This document shows, in pieces, positions 1-13,493 of a DNA stretch of 64,000 nt. The first letter of the stretch is position 1. Every line of letters begins with the position of its first letter. Source of the DNA: Epiperipatus broadwayi (Eukaryota > Onychophora > Udeonychophora > Euonychophora > Peripatidae). The stretch covers positions 1,734,987 through 1,798,986 of the forward strand of contig JAQFVV010006271.1 of NCBI GenBank assembly GCA_028023455.1. Reading direction: 5' to 3'. The notes under the pieces were generated by a model, which did not search any database, had not been told where the DNA came from, and saw nothing but the letters and a program-made list of their open reading frames with translations. Both the position numbers and the translations under genes were made by a program.

Positions 1-1524
1 TTTAAAAGTCAACTAAATAATCAACTTAATAAATTACTTTCATCGTCTGATGTGCTTATGCGTAATTAGGACTACAATAATAACAATAAAAAAGCCTTAA
101 AACAATTTTATGCATTAAATATTCAAATTATAAAGAGGGTGAAGATTATTAAAATTAACTTTACTTTAAATAAAACCTTAATTTTAATAAAACTTTATTT
201 CCTGACTAAAATAACACTAGTCAACATAATAATTATAATTTATGCACTGACGTATATTTTTATTAAGTAATAAAACTATTACAATAATTGTTAAAATCTT
301 GTGTTTTATAATTAATTAATATCGACAAACTAAATTTAGATTATTGTTTTGGTAAAAAGAAATGACGAATACTGATTCTAAGAGATTACCAGATTATAAA
401 CAATGCTTAGATAGTTTTGTTTACCAGGATGCGAAAAAGTTTACGCCGTATTAATTACTGGGAATATGGTTAAGTTTATAATAAATTTGATAATCTATGT
501 AAGAAGCTAAAGTGAAACAATGTAAAAATATTTAATGGGATGATTATTTGCATTAGCTTTTATTGATAAGATCCATGTTTTTGTAAGTTTGAAAAAAATG
601 CTGATTGTATAATTAAATGAAACTTTATTTATTCTAAAAACGTATTCTCTATCAGGTATTACTTAGTAAAGGACAGGTTATAATAATTCAAATGTTTGAT
701 AACAGATTACAACACATCTTTTATCTGAATAAAATTATTTTTAGAAATATAATCTATTAATGTTACCTGGGTATCACAGTGTCTCCGGAGTTTTGGATTT
801 ATATGTGAATTTATTTACTGCTGTCTTTTGAATTCATCATTTGAAACTATGTACTATGTTTTCCCCCATTTATCTCAGATTTGCTTTTTGATAAATGGAT
901 CAATTTAAGTTAAATGTTCGTCACTATATCTATGTAAATTATCAACTGACTTTTTATTTTATTTCTAATACCATTTGATTGAGAATGGTTTGAACTAAAA
1001 CACATTTAGTAATGAGATTATTGTTTGTAAAGTGAATTGATATTTATTTTTAAACCTTTATTAACAAGGTATTTGACAAGTGAATTTAATATTAGTGATG
1101 TACTTTAATTTATTATATCTAATTAGCACCATATATCAATAAATAAAGGGTTTTTGTGTTAAACAGTGTATTATTTTGTTTATTATTTAATACACATTAC
1201 ATCAAATATCTGTAAAAATGTTAACATATATATATATATATATATGTTATAATAATATTGAACTAAGGTGGGTCAATATGACGTCATTCGATATTACAGA
1301 CCATATTAATAAATAGTAAAAAGGCAACTACAAAGTATAAGCTAATATAGTGACTGATTTTTAAAGTTGTATGTGTTAGTATTACCACATACATTCTAAA
1401 TGGAAAACAAATGATTTATTATACATTTTATTACTACAAATTTTATTTGTGAAATAATGGAATCAATATTTCTATTATGAAATTTTATAATTGTATTTAT
1501 TGGTATAAATATGATTATAATGCA
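1..1524. other. AT-rich intergenic sequence, no gene seen
   Basis: I see no ORF of substance, no RNA gene and no recognised repeat here apart from a short TA run near 1,228-1,245. The sequence is ordinary AT-rich intergenic DNA. Confidence 0.6.
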
Positions 1525-4500
1525 TATATATTCTAACCTAAGAAAACGATGCCTTCACTTCTATTAAATCACCTCGGAAGCCTAATTCTATTAAAGAGAA
1601 TTCGGATAGCAAACCCTATATTACCTAATATAGCTCGACGTTTGGTTAGTTATAATAATTCAGCTACAGCGATATGCAGTTCAGACAGAGATAGAATTAA
1701 AAAAAAAATTATCATTAATAAAATAAATTTAAAAAGAAAATTTAGAATAACTAACATTCTTTCTCTATCCAAAACACATTCGCTGAGCTGTAAGTACTTG
1801 CACTGTTCGACAATGATGATGATGATTTCATCATCATTGTTAATATTACTGACTAAAATAAAACTTTCATTAATTTGCCAATATGATCTCAATACTTTAT
1901 TATTATACAATCAGAAGTTTCAATCTCTTAAGCCATGCCACGCTTGTAATGTTGATCATAATTGATCAATTCTTAATTTAAGAGCACTTATAATAATGAC
2001 ACTAATCTCAGGGTTCTCTGTTATATTTAATAAAATGCTCGGCAGTATTGTGTTGTCGCATATGACTGACATTCTGGTCGGCTATAGGATACATTTACCT
2101 TATTAAATTCCAGGTGTCTTCATCCACACATCAACTGTTATAATATTTAACGAGATGATAACCATATTCAATAACAACGCATAATTTTGAATAATACAGC
2201 CCTTTTATCCAGAATCTCAGTCGGAATGATGAAAAGACAAGGGTGCTTTTGTGTCCTTCCATCATCCATGACAACACAATAATTTGACTAAGATTTATTA
2301 CTTAGACACTTCACTTAAATGTGTATGAAACAATGTGCAACCAAAACCTACTAGTTTGGGAATAAAGTGATTTTACACACATATAAAATAAAATGTCTTG
2401 GTCTGAAGTTTCCAATTCCATAAATAATTCTTATTAAATTAAAATATACTGAAATATTCTGATCTGCTTACAATTGTCTATCTGGTGTATTGAATTTTAA
2501 GAGTTCATAAATGATTTCGGACTCAAGAAAAGTATTGCAAGTATTATGCAAATACACTTTTATTTAGCACACAAGAAAAATGACTCAACACAACTTGTAA
2601 CAAGACTATAATTTATTATTAAATTTTAACAAGATTATAATTTATTATTACAGTTTAACACAACTATCCTTTATGATTAACATAATAAACAAACATATAC
2701 AATTTATTCGATCCCATATGGATAAAACAAAATATAACATTAATTCGTCTATACTTTTAGACTTGGATTCGAACTACTTCTTCATCTTCTTTTACATTTA
2801 TGCAAATTGAATATAACAAAATAAATATTATTATCGATACATCAACTTATCCGTTTAGTGTATCTTATATGAACGGCTATTTAAATTTATTGACTAATGA
2901 TCTGTTTTAAAACAAAAACAATTTGATTCTAGGCAAAACGTACAAACTATTTTTATTATCATATCTTTAATTAAATGATAGTTTTTATTTAGATAACTTA
3001 TTATAATTTATGGGTTATTTATCAGAAGTTACACTTATTATTATAATGTTTACCTTAATAACAACTGAAGTTGTTATACACATTGTATTCCTCAGTATAA
3101 GTTATATTGTGAGTGCTACTTAATCATTAACCCGAATTAAACCTAGTATTTGAACCCTCCATTGGCAAATAAAAATTTCTAAATCACGCAATTTTAAACT
3201 TACTCTCTCCATTGATTTATGTGTGGATTACCAGCACAATCCAGACATTGATAATATATACTAGCACGCTATTTATACTAAATGGATCGTGAGGAATTAA
3301 CCTCCAATATACCCGTTATCTTGCCATAACTTTCTAAACAAAACACAATATTCAACACCTTCCGTGGTGGAATTATCTCTATTTTCTCATGAGGAATATG
3401 GAATAACACTGAAGGTCTGTAGAATTAACTACTACATTAAAATAGTTTGGTGGGTCCTTTGCCTCTTACTTGGGCATAATAATGAACGCACACCAAATAT
3501 AATCCTCTCCTGGGATTTTAACGAATGAAATACACTAAATACGATATAAGTTACTGATCGTCCTAACTCTGAGAAGCGATCACTTGAGTTATAAACATAC
3601 CTGAATACTAGATTTATCTATTCCCCTCATGGAAAATAAAGCTTTTGGGGAGATCATTTTCCATCCCACAAAATAAAGACATTACAATTATTACTTATGC
3701 GAATCTTAAGCATATACCAATGCTATATCGGGGCAAGACAAGCAAATATACTAATTACACTAAATTTATGTTCCAGGGTATACTTAGATCAACGTCTGAA
3801 ATCAATGGATAACACAGAATAAACCATAATAATTTTAGCTTTTGCCAAAGAAACATTCAACAAGTAATTGGTAGTATAGTATCTTGAACTAAATTAAGTG
3901 AATGCGTTAATAAAGAATAATTGGGAATAAGTTCCAATTAACATAGTATAAATTTGTTTCAAACTTTAAATAAGTAATATCCTGTATAGCACTTCTCTTT
4001 AATTACTTCTGATAATTTTAACTAGATATTTTACCTATTAAGTATCTAAATTTTTCTTCTTTTACGCATCTAACATATAAATTTATACCCATAACTGCAT
4101 ATCATAAGTAAACACATTTTATAAAAAAAATTTTTTTTTCCATGTCAAATATAAATTTAACCTAGAATAATTACAGGAAAACATACCTTTATGATTACAA
4201 GGTCATTTAAATACTACTTGACTATACAGCCTTTAACCTGTTGATAAAAAAAAAATACACATAATTTTACAAATTAGAAAAAAAATATTACTTAACAAGT
4301 GCTTATTATCTCACTAGAAAAATGTTTTCCGTTGGGCAATTTATCCAGATGAAGAACTTGATCCATTCGTAGTTCACGAAGCAAATTTAAAATAAGAAAC
4401 ACATTTTATTATTTCATTTATATGAAAGTTGCCTCCATTCTGGTGCAATTAATAAATTAGGCAAAGAAAACATAGCAGCGTTGGATGTTAATTTTTCTTT

Positions 4501-6035
4501 GAATTAACTGCTATAATTTTGGGATCCAAGAAAACAATACATATTTTAACATGACGAATATTTGACGATAGACGATCACATATACAATTCTTTTCTTTTT
4601 ACTATTGGCGATACGTATCATTTTTAGCTAGCTGGCTTATGAATAAAACTAATGCGCGAATTTTCCAAATGCTATTATTATAATGACTGCAGCTGACTTA
4701 CGTGGATATAAAGTTTTAACGACTCCAGTTGATGTATAATATAACATATTATATTATGGTTATAATTAAGTCACTAATATTTGTAGTTTTTATTCCTACT
4801 CTAGGAATTGTAATTTGTCTTTAATAAGGAATTCTCCGTAAAATGCACACATACAAATTTTCTGATATTTGCCTTGAGAAAATTTATATTTTCGTTTTTA
4901 AAAATATACAGGTGCATCAGTAAATATCCTTTATCATTACTATTATTTTTAGATAATTTTCAGTGAATAAAACATATTTTAACGAGGGGAACTTACATTA
5001 TTTTCAAAGCAGACAATTTCTTTTAGAAAGAGCGCGAAATTTTCTAGTTAACTTTCCTTGGCTTTTATAATATGTCTTTTAATTATAATTTTTCTTTTAT
5101 ACCATGAAACGATTATTAAATAAGGTAAAGTTAACAAATAATTGATTATTTCCTGGAAATTACTTATATTACTTATTTTAAACATAATGACACTTTCCGT
5201 GATTGCTGTAGTAATACGGTCATTTTGAACTTTAGCATAAGATAGTATATTTTTGCATATAAAAAGCTTTAAAATAGGTAGATGGCAATAGAAAACAGAA
5301 TATCTTATCAAATAGGATTAGCCACGCATGATACTATTAAAAATTTACTTGACTTATATTTATTTCTGCAATAAAAAATAATAAAAAATTTTATTACCGA
5401 ATTTCAGTACTGCTTCCTCCTTGTAAAACTAAAGTCAGACTAAACTTTCTTCAAATTTTGGCGGTCTTCTTTTTAGCGACCTCTTACAGAAAAATAATCA
5501 TTTAATTATAACATAAACAAAAGAAAAGGAAAAAAAAACTTATTACAGTCATATATTTTTCCATATGATTTAAATGGATTACAAAGTAATTTGATAAATA
5601 ATGAAAAATAATAAATATACTTAATTAACAATGCTTATTAGTGGTGTATATTTCTGTATACATTATTATCTAAAATAATTTAAAAACTACCAGAAGTTAT
5701 TATGCTTTAAGATAAGATACTCATCTACTCCCCCTCTACCCATCCAAAATCAATTACTGTTTATAATATGTGCTTTTATACTATATTAAATTGCTCTTAT
5801 TGTTAATATTTTAATTAAATTATTCATGCTCTTCTTCAAAATGACATTGGATTACCAAATTTTTTAGTTATTTGCTTAAAACACGTTACAGTGAGTAAAT
5901 AGCATATTTTATTAATCACTTAATATTATTATTATTTTACTTTTTTATTTCCTAGAAAAGGATTGCATTGTTTTCCTGTGGAAATAATGCTAAATAAACC
6001 AAGTGTCAATAACACTAGGTTACAATATATATAGG
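1525..6035. repeat. Non-coding duplicated block, copy 1
   Basis: This block of about 4.5 kb is collinear with 16060-20722 in the same orientation. Shared landmarks, in the same order, are a TTCTAACCT start (1531 vs 16073), a segment reading ATAATACAGCCCTTTTATCC (about 2190 vs 16926), 'CTCTCCTGGGATTT' (about 3507 vs 18151), 'TTTTGGGGAGATCATTTT' (about 3643 vs 18296) and the closing 'GGTTACA(A/G)TATATATA' (about 6020 vs 20706). Indels and substitutions are frequent, so the duplication is not recent. Neither copy has an ORF open in both, so an old segmental duplication, a large non-autonomous transposon or a non-coding transcript are all possible. The short ORFs on both strands near 1549-1965 are not conserved in the second copy. 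Confidence 0.75.
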
Positions 6036-7114
6036 CCAAAACGATACCGTTACATGTATATAATTTTATATAGTGAATATTTAACTATTTCATTTGAATA
6101 TATGACTATTTTATTTATAATATATTAAGTAAGAAAAACAAAGTAATACATAATTTTGTTTCTAATATAATTAAAAATAATCCATTAATTAATTTTATGT
6201 TAATTGAAGATAAGAAAAATATTTTAGCTAACAAGAAAAGCAGATATAACATTTTATTTTGATTTAAATATACCTATAATCCTTGATTGGATTTTTTTTT
6301 TTAATTTAATGACTATTGTAAAAGAAAAAAATATTGTGTGTCATTTAATAAAAAATAAGATTAAACTGACTAAAAATTGTGATTGGAGAGAGTTGCATTC
6401 TATTCTTATGAAAAAGATATAAATAGGCAGACAAATGAATCTGTCACTTTTTCCTGTTTCTTCCTGCTGGATAATTCTTGACATATCACAAAAGACAGCC
6501 TGGGAAACACAATAACTAAAGAACTGTTTTTTTGGCAGAGTGATTGAAAGCCATCAGCATTTGCAACCAATATTAAGGTTTGTCTATTCCTAGACATTAA
6601 TGAAAGATGATTGAATTCTTTAGTACAATGAAATCTGTAAGAATGTATTGTTAAGACTCCGTGAATTCCACTCAGAGTCTGGATTATATAGTTCTTCTAT
6701 AGAAAATAATCAGCTGGTGCCTTTATAAAGTGAGAGAAAAGGAGATAACCAAATCATATGTTCTATCTTTTATACTGTCATAATAAGAAGGACCCTTTAT
6801 CCACCACTACAACTCAAGAAAAAAGTAATAATTAGTAATTCTGAATATAAGCATTTGCAATAATAAAATTTTTTATGAACATGATACTATGACTGTATAA
6901 AGACTGGTCCATTAATTTTAATGGTAAAATAAAACTTTATTTATTTTTGTTAATAGAAATTATAAAAAGCCTGATAATATGATATCATTCACAAGTATAA
7001 ATTGTTAATTCATTACAATATAATAGAAAAATTTTTACATATTTATTTTTAATTGATTACATGTAGGATTTTTTTTTTGTATTTATTTTACAATGCCAAT
7101 TCATTTTTTTATGT

Positions 7115-7237
<123 letters not shown>

Positions 7238-7823
7238 GTTTAAATAAATTTATTTTTACTTTTTGTTAAAATCTATCATGTGTGTGTGTGATTTATCTTA
7301 TTCGAAGAAAGGAATTTTAAGGTTTATAACTGTCTCTTACAGTTAATAACTTCCACTGAGAAAGTACTGGGGTGTAAAGTAGCAAGCAATAAACCATGGA
7401 TATAGATAAAATGCTCATTAGTCAGAGAACATCATTTCATAATTAAAATGGCACTTTGGAGAGAATTAATTATTATACAAACATGTTATTTGATTGAAGA
7501 AATATAATAGTTTTAGATTCATTAAAGCAAGTGATCATCATTAATGATATGTGTAATTAGAATAACCCAAATAGCCATATGACATTGAAGTTTTAGAATT
7601 ATTTTATTTAAAATTATAAATATAATTCATTTATGTATTAAGATATGATAAGTTTAGAAGTCTTGATTGATGCAGTAGTTGTCATGGTCATATTATATGA
7701 TGGTGATTGTATCAGTTCGTCTTATAAAATATAAACAAAAAATAAAGAGGTGCATAAATAAATAAAATATATATCTAAGCATAAATGACTATCTTCCTCT
7801 CCTGTTGCTGGTTGTATTTCATT

Positions 7824-7825
<2 letters not shown>

Positions 7826-7906
<81 letters not shown>
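7826..7906. repeat. (TA)n microsatellite
   Basis: A TA tract of about 80 bp with one phase break (TATTATA) near 7856. A sharp change to less AT-rich sequence follows at 7910. Confidence 0.95.
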
Positions 7907-7911
<5 letters not shown>

Positions 7912-8529
7912 GGGACAACTCTATTAACTTTACCTGCCATGGACAACCATACACAGATGTCCCGGTCCAAAAATACACTTAGATACCTCTATCAACTGTA
8001 ACATCTTCATGCCTAACACATTGTGTGCCAGATATAATGGAACCTGCCACCCCAAAGTTACTGGTATCATATATACCAGAACCACAATGTATACCATATG
8101 ATGACATGAATATGACTAAGTAGTTGGATAACTTGGATGAAATGTGTCAACCCAACCACAACAAGTCATATCCTAAATTTGTGATTTTACAATAATTTGG
8201 GTGTGTCAGATGTTACAGAATTAGCAATGGCATGTAATAAAGGGAGCACATCTCACTACTATCAGACCTGAACCTTCAAATAGGATGCCAATGATGTCAC
8301 AATGAAATGCCCAGTTCCAAGTCACATCTATTTTCAATATACTATTCTATAATCTACTTAAAAATGTTTCAATGTAACCTAGAGCAGTGCATACTCATAC
8401 ATCTCCCTTTTAAGCCCCATTACACCATGGAATTCAAACTCAGGGAGTTCTTACAATCAACTCTCTTCAGGGATGGACCTACTCAATTTTAAACGAATTA
8501 GGCTTATGTATAAGCATAGTTATAGGAAA

Positions 8530-8715
8530 ATACTGATGATGATCAATTATTTGTTAAAGCAATATTTAATGATGATGATGATCATCAAATCTATAATAGC
8601 GTAAATTGATAATGTGATGATAATCATCATCAAACCTATAGTAATGTAAAAGCATCATGTTATGATGATGATGAACATCTGTTGGTATAAATGCATAGTG
8701 ATGGTGATGATGACC
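8530..8715. repeat. GATGAT/ATCATC-rich simple sequence
   Basis: Several short (GAT)n runs and their complements (ATC)n alternate, so parts can fold back on each other, for example GATGATGATGATCATC near 8572. The tract is imperfect. RTE-type LINEs often end in such trinucleotide-rich tails, but no LINE body is visible next to it. Confidence 0.6.
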
Positions 8716-9271
8716 AAACAGAGATCAGATTGATTTAAACAACTAATTTATTAACAACATATATAAAGAAATATAACTATTTACGAGCAAGAAATAATAA
8801 GACAGATTAATATTTAGTTATAAAAAAAACAAAAAACTAATGGTTTCTTTATCATTAATGTTTTAGAAGGATATGCTAATTTAGTGCATAATTTTACTAA
8901 ACTACTAATGATAATCTTTTATGTGATGAAAATGATTTTTCATACAGATGTGAAAAATATTTTGATCATCTTTGAAATAACAATAAGGATAGCAACTTTT
9001 AGAGATGTCTGCATTTTAATTAATCATTTAAAGTTTTGACGACAATATCCAGTTTAGTCAAGCTAATATGGCTCTTCCTAATGTTAAATTGAAAAGTCTG
9101 CAGATCCTGATGAGATTATCTGGAAACGTTTTGAAATATGGTAATAATATCTTAGCTACAAAAGCATTCAATTGTGGTAAATATACATAAAAATGTCCAA
9201 TTTGTCCCAGCTGACATTAAACATGCTTTTACTCTTTTTATTTTTAAAAATAAATAGATTAGATAGAGATT

Positions 9272-9598
9272 CACAGAGGCAAAACTCTCTATACAGTAGT
9301 GCCATTCACTGCAAATCAGAGTAATCAATGGATACAGTACATAAAATCCATATCTAGTGCCTACTCATCCAATATCCCAGACTATTTTCTAGCTTGTGGT
9401 TTTCATCAGTGAGGAGTCTTGGATCTAAGAGCACTGTACTGAGATCTAAAGACACAAGCTAAAAACTAGTCTGGGGATATTGGATGAGTAGGCATTAGAT
9501 AGGGACTTTATGCACAAACCTTCCCGTATGCATTGATTACTCTGTCTTGCACTGAATGACACTACTATATGGAGAGTTTTGTCTCTGTAAAAACAGCT
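9272..9598. repeat. Foldback pair of the hammerhead-like short repeat
   Basis: Two copies of one short repeat face each other. The minus copy (about 9272-9415) starts with CACAGAGGCAAAACTCTCTA, and the plus copy (about 9418-9598) ends with GGAGAGTTTTGTCTCTGT. The same family recurs at 14813-14993 and three times at 46.1-47.0 kb. The junction between the arms is a GATCTAAGAGCACTGTACTGAGATC-type near-palindrome. The minus copy keeps a CTGATGA core (complement at 9403-9409); in the plus copy it has decayed to GAGATCT. Confidence 0.8.
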
Positions 9599-9599
9599 T

Positions 9600-12330
9600 T
9601 TGTATGCATAAAGAATGGTGTACATATGATGTTTGATAGTTACATGGATATTGCAGGAATTATCATGGAATAACATTATTATTTGCTACATCAAAATTAC
9701 TTTCAAGGATTTTGTCTAATAGATTGCTTCCAGACATATGTGAATAGTTAACAGATATTGACTGTCACTTTGTCATTTTAGAGAATCAAGAAGCTATATA
9801 GTCCTGTCTTTTATTGCTAGGAAAATGCCAAGTAAATGTTATATGAAATTATTTAAAACTACATGTTTGTCAAAAAAAATATATTCTTGTTATACAGAAT
9901 TGTTTTTTTTTTATATAAAAAAATGAGTGAAAACATTATTGTTATCATGGAAAATCTGATATATTGAAATTAAAACTGATGTTGAAAAAGAATGTGTACC
10001 AATCAAATTTGGCTTTTTGTAATCATTAGTATAACATAAAACTACTCATAGTGTCTTAATAAAAGTGTGATCAAGACTGTGATGAAGATTTCATAATGAA
10101 ATTTCTTATTTGAATTGATTTAAAGCAAAAATATTAAATTCATCATACTGATTTCTGCATTTGTAGTTTTAATGTTGTTAAAATATCACATGACTACATT
10201 CTTTTCTTGCTAGTATTTACAGTATTCTGATGATTATGTTAATTTTTATAAATCAAAAAATGAACAACAGAATGTACTTAAGATTTGAAAGTAACAAATA
10301 AATATTTTCTCTAGTATACTCTACGTCTTGAGTAGCCATTACAGAAAGAATCTATCCTAAAATTTAGGATGGATATCAATTTGAAAATGTAAAATAAATC
10401 AAATATTTTTTATAAATAGAAAGAGTGACTTAGATACAGAGATGAAGCTCTGAGCCTCCCATAGTGCAGTCTAAGACTCAGATTTCAGCATTTTCTGACA
10501 TTTTTCTTTGTCTCACACTTATCAGAAAATAATAAATTTGACTTTATTTGATAGATATTTTTGTTTACTACTGAAATAAAATTTAAATGTTCATATTTTG
10601 TTTTTATAAATATGAAAGAAATGAAATTGTAATCAAAACAAAAACATTACATGTCACCATTTCAGAAAGATTATTTTCAGTTTACAAAATCAATGATCTT
10701 CATTATTTCTGATTATGTTTAAAAATCTAAATGAATATTTATTTATTTCTGTTATAGCTAATGAATTATGCTTTAAAAATTTTAAATTCTTGAATATTTA
10801 TTGTAAAATTGCATATTTTCATACTTATAAGTATAAATAAATTGCTTATGTAGAAGCTAACCTTCTAAATAGTTTCAGGCCATATTCATGTTAGCTGCTA
10901 ATATAACATATTTTTGAAAATAAAGTATTTCCAATTAAAATAAGTTATTAATAATTTATATTTCTTGATATTTAATAAATAGTATAATTTATTGTAAAAA
11001 TTCGCAAATAAACACGTTTTTGGTCATTTGAACTATTTTCTTTAAACAATGTCGTAAAATGCCAAACATTTTGCAGCCTCACCTTGGAACAATGTATGAA
11101 TGTGTCAGGGTGGTGCTTATTTCTTTTGATTGGCATTTTTTTTGATTTTCCTACCATCTATCTTAAATTTTTAAATGAAATTTTTATATAGTAAAATATA
11201 CAGAAAAATATGCATGTTAACATATAATACTTGTGGAAAAAATTACCAGGGAGCAAATTGATTTTAAAACCTGAACATATTCATATGAAATTTACTAACG
11301 GTTTTAAAAGCTTACAATGAAATAACTTCAGAAACTAAATTGATGATATATAGAGCTGTTATTTTATCTAATATTAGTGTATGAAAGAGGAATATGACAT
11401 TTTATCATCATAAGAGAATGTCATCAGGAAAATTTTATTAAATAATGCTTAATAAAATGTGAAACATGCAAATGGAAAGATTATAAGACTAATCAGTACA
11501 ATTTAATGGATATGAAACTTGAGTCCGCTATAAACAAATCATATATTCATTGGATTGAACAAGTGTAAAATAAATGAACAACTCAAGATGTTTTAAAAAT
11601 TTTATAATGAACTTTAGCATTATTTTCATGAAAAAGAAATATCCAATTTATAATATAGGGTTTGTCTTAAAAACATTGTAATGAAATATATATTATGGGC
11701 TATTTTCATTAGGATATATCATTAGGATCCAAAACAATGGGGATCTATAACTAAGAAAATATTGAAAATTGTTAAAACAAAAATGTTTGCTGGCAGATGA
11801 AGTTGAAAGACAGCACTACAAAATATAAAATAAAGGAAGAAATGGAATTACAAGGTTTTGTATGTGGACAAGTTGGTAGTTTGTATATTTATACTAATCT
11901 CATTTTTAGAATATTATTATTACTACTATTGAATTTCCCCTTTTTTCTTGGAGTTAGAATAACTTTATTTCTTAGTGTGTGCATTTTGATAATGGTGAAA
12001 TAACAATAATTACAACTTTATTTCAAAAATATAAAAATAGAAAGTATAGTCTCTAAATTATTTTTTTCATATATTTCTTACTCCAAATTTAAGTGTGGTT
12101 TACTTTAAAAAGCTATAACAAAATAGGTGACATTAACCAAAATATATATTTATTGAAAGACATACTTCATGAGAATTCGTATAATTTGCAAGGATATGGC
12201 AGAGAAAAAAAAGTGGATGACATACTTATAGTTAGTAAGAAATAAAGAGAGTGAGTAAAAAGCTATTTAATTCTAATCAAACTGTTTTATTCAAATATGT
12301 AAGTTCATGTGTCATATATATATATATATA
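9600..12330. other. Intergenic sequence, no gene seen
   Basis: AT-rich sequence with only short incidental ORFs, none with a recognisable domain or a conserved counterpart. I see no repeat structure beyond short A/T runs. Confidence 0.55.
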
Positions 12331-12334
12331 TATT

Positions 12335-12450
12335 ACAGGTTCATCCCAGTGGATGACTTGTATAACCAAGTCGAAACGTCAGAATATCAATATTTATAAT
12401 TTTTAACACGGATGAACCCTCAAAATATGTCTTTTACATATACAACTGTG
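12335..12450 (+). mobile_element. 3' tail relic of Penelope-like family 2
   Basis: This segment matches the 3' end of the PLE at 54.4-55.3 kb. Both contain 'CAGTGGATGACTTG', a short loop, 'CAAGTYGAAAYGT', then 'ATATCAATATTT', 'TTTTAACACGG' and 'AAAATATGT'. No coding part remains. It sits directly after a short TA tract at about 12317-12333, a plausible insertion site. The stem GACTTG/CAAGTC followed by GAAACGTC resembles the hammerhead-like ends reported for Penelope elements, but the CTGATGA box reads TGGATGA. Confidence 0.7.
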
Positions 12451-13490
12451 AAAATCTTCATTTCAATATATATGGATATATATATATATCCACACACAGA
12501 ATCATTAAATTATTTTTCTGTGCATGAATTGTATGTGTGTATGTGAGAGTTTACATTTTTCAAGCATTAGTTGAATCAGTAAAAATATGTTTTTTAATAC
12601 AGAGGCAAGTTATACGTTTAATTAAAAAAAATTTTTTTCCCAACAAACTTATTACAACTTTAGTTCTAATTCATAAAGCATGAAGAAATTTATTTAGATA
12701 TTTTATCTATTAAGTTGATTTTTTTCGCTAGCATGTTTGTTACAAATGTTTTTAAAAACAAGAAAATTATAATTGATAATAAGTAAATCTAGTTTGATTT
12801 TCCAATTAATGTATAAAAAAATAGTAAAAAATGAAGTAAAGATTAATTAGTGTTTTAAATTTTAAAGTATGTTAGTTAATTAGCAAACCGTTTTGTCTCA
12901 TTAATTTCAATAAAAATATATAGAGAAAAAAATCGTTTTTTTTTTTTTAATTAAAGAGTGTTATTAGAGTCGGTGTAACAAGTTATGTAGATTTATTTTT
13001 CTGTAGGTCACTAAAGGATTTGCACAGAAGAAAAAAAAACTGACTCGGTATTTGATTCAAAATTTTGGTAAATGCTTTCAGTTCTGAATGATATCCTTCA
13101 TATCCTTTTCTAATTATTTTATGTGTCTATAATGTAATATAATATGACTGAAGAAGAATAAGTTTATTCCAAAGTTGTCTAAAATTACCGATGCAATATT
13201 TTTAGCAATTATCACATAAAAGTACGTATCAAAATTTCCAGAAAACTTTAAAAAGATTTCATAATTTAAGGTATTATTCATCAGATAAAACATTTTTTAG
13301 AACATAACTTACTGTTCGGTTAGCTGTACTATGCTGCTAGGTGACGCTGCAGATTACTATAACAACAAATATTGGAAGCACTTGTGCAGTAGCATTCATT
13401 ATAAATAAAACATGAAAAACACATTAAGAAGTCTGATAGCAATCAGAAAAATTGCAAGAATAGGCATTCACCTTAATGGAAAATACAAAC
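12450..13490. other. Intergenic sequence, no gene seen
   Basis: AT-rich filler with short homopolymers and a small inverted pair of ATATATCC/GGATATAT near 12472-12490. No gene-like feature. Confidence 0.5.
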
Positions 13491-13493
13491 ATA

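Noticed and set aside
1549-1965. 138-codon plus-strand ORF in duplicated block 1
   Set aside because: Not open in the second copy (16.4-16.7 kb), low complexity, and overlapped by an opposite-strand ORF; no domain.
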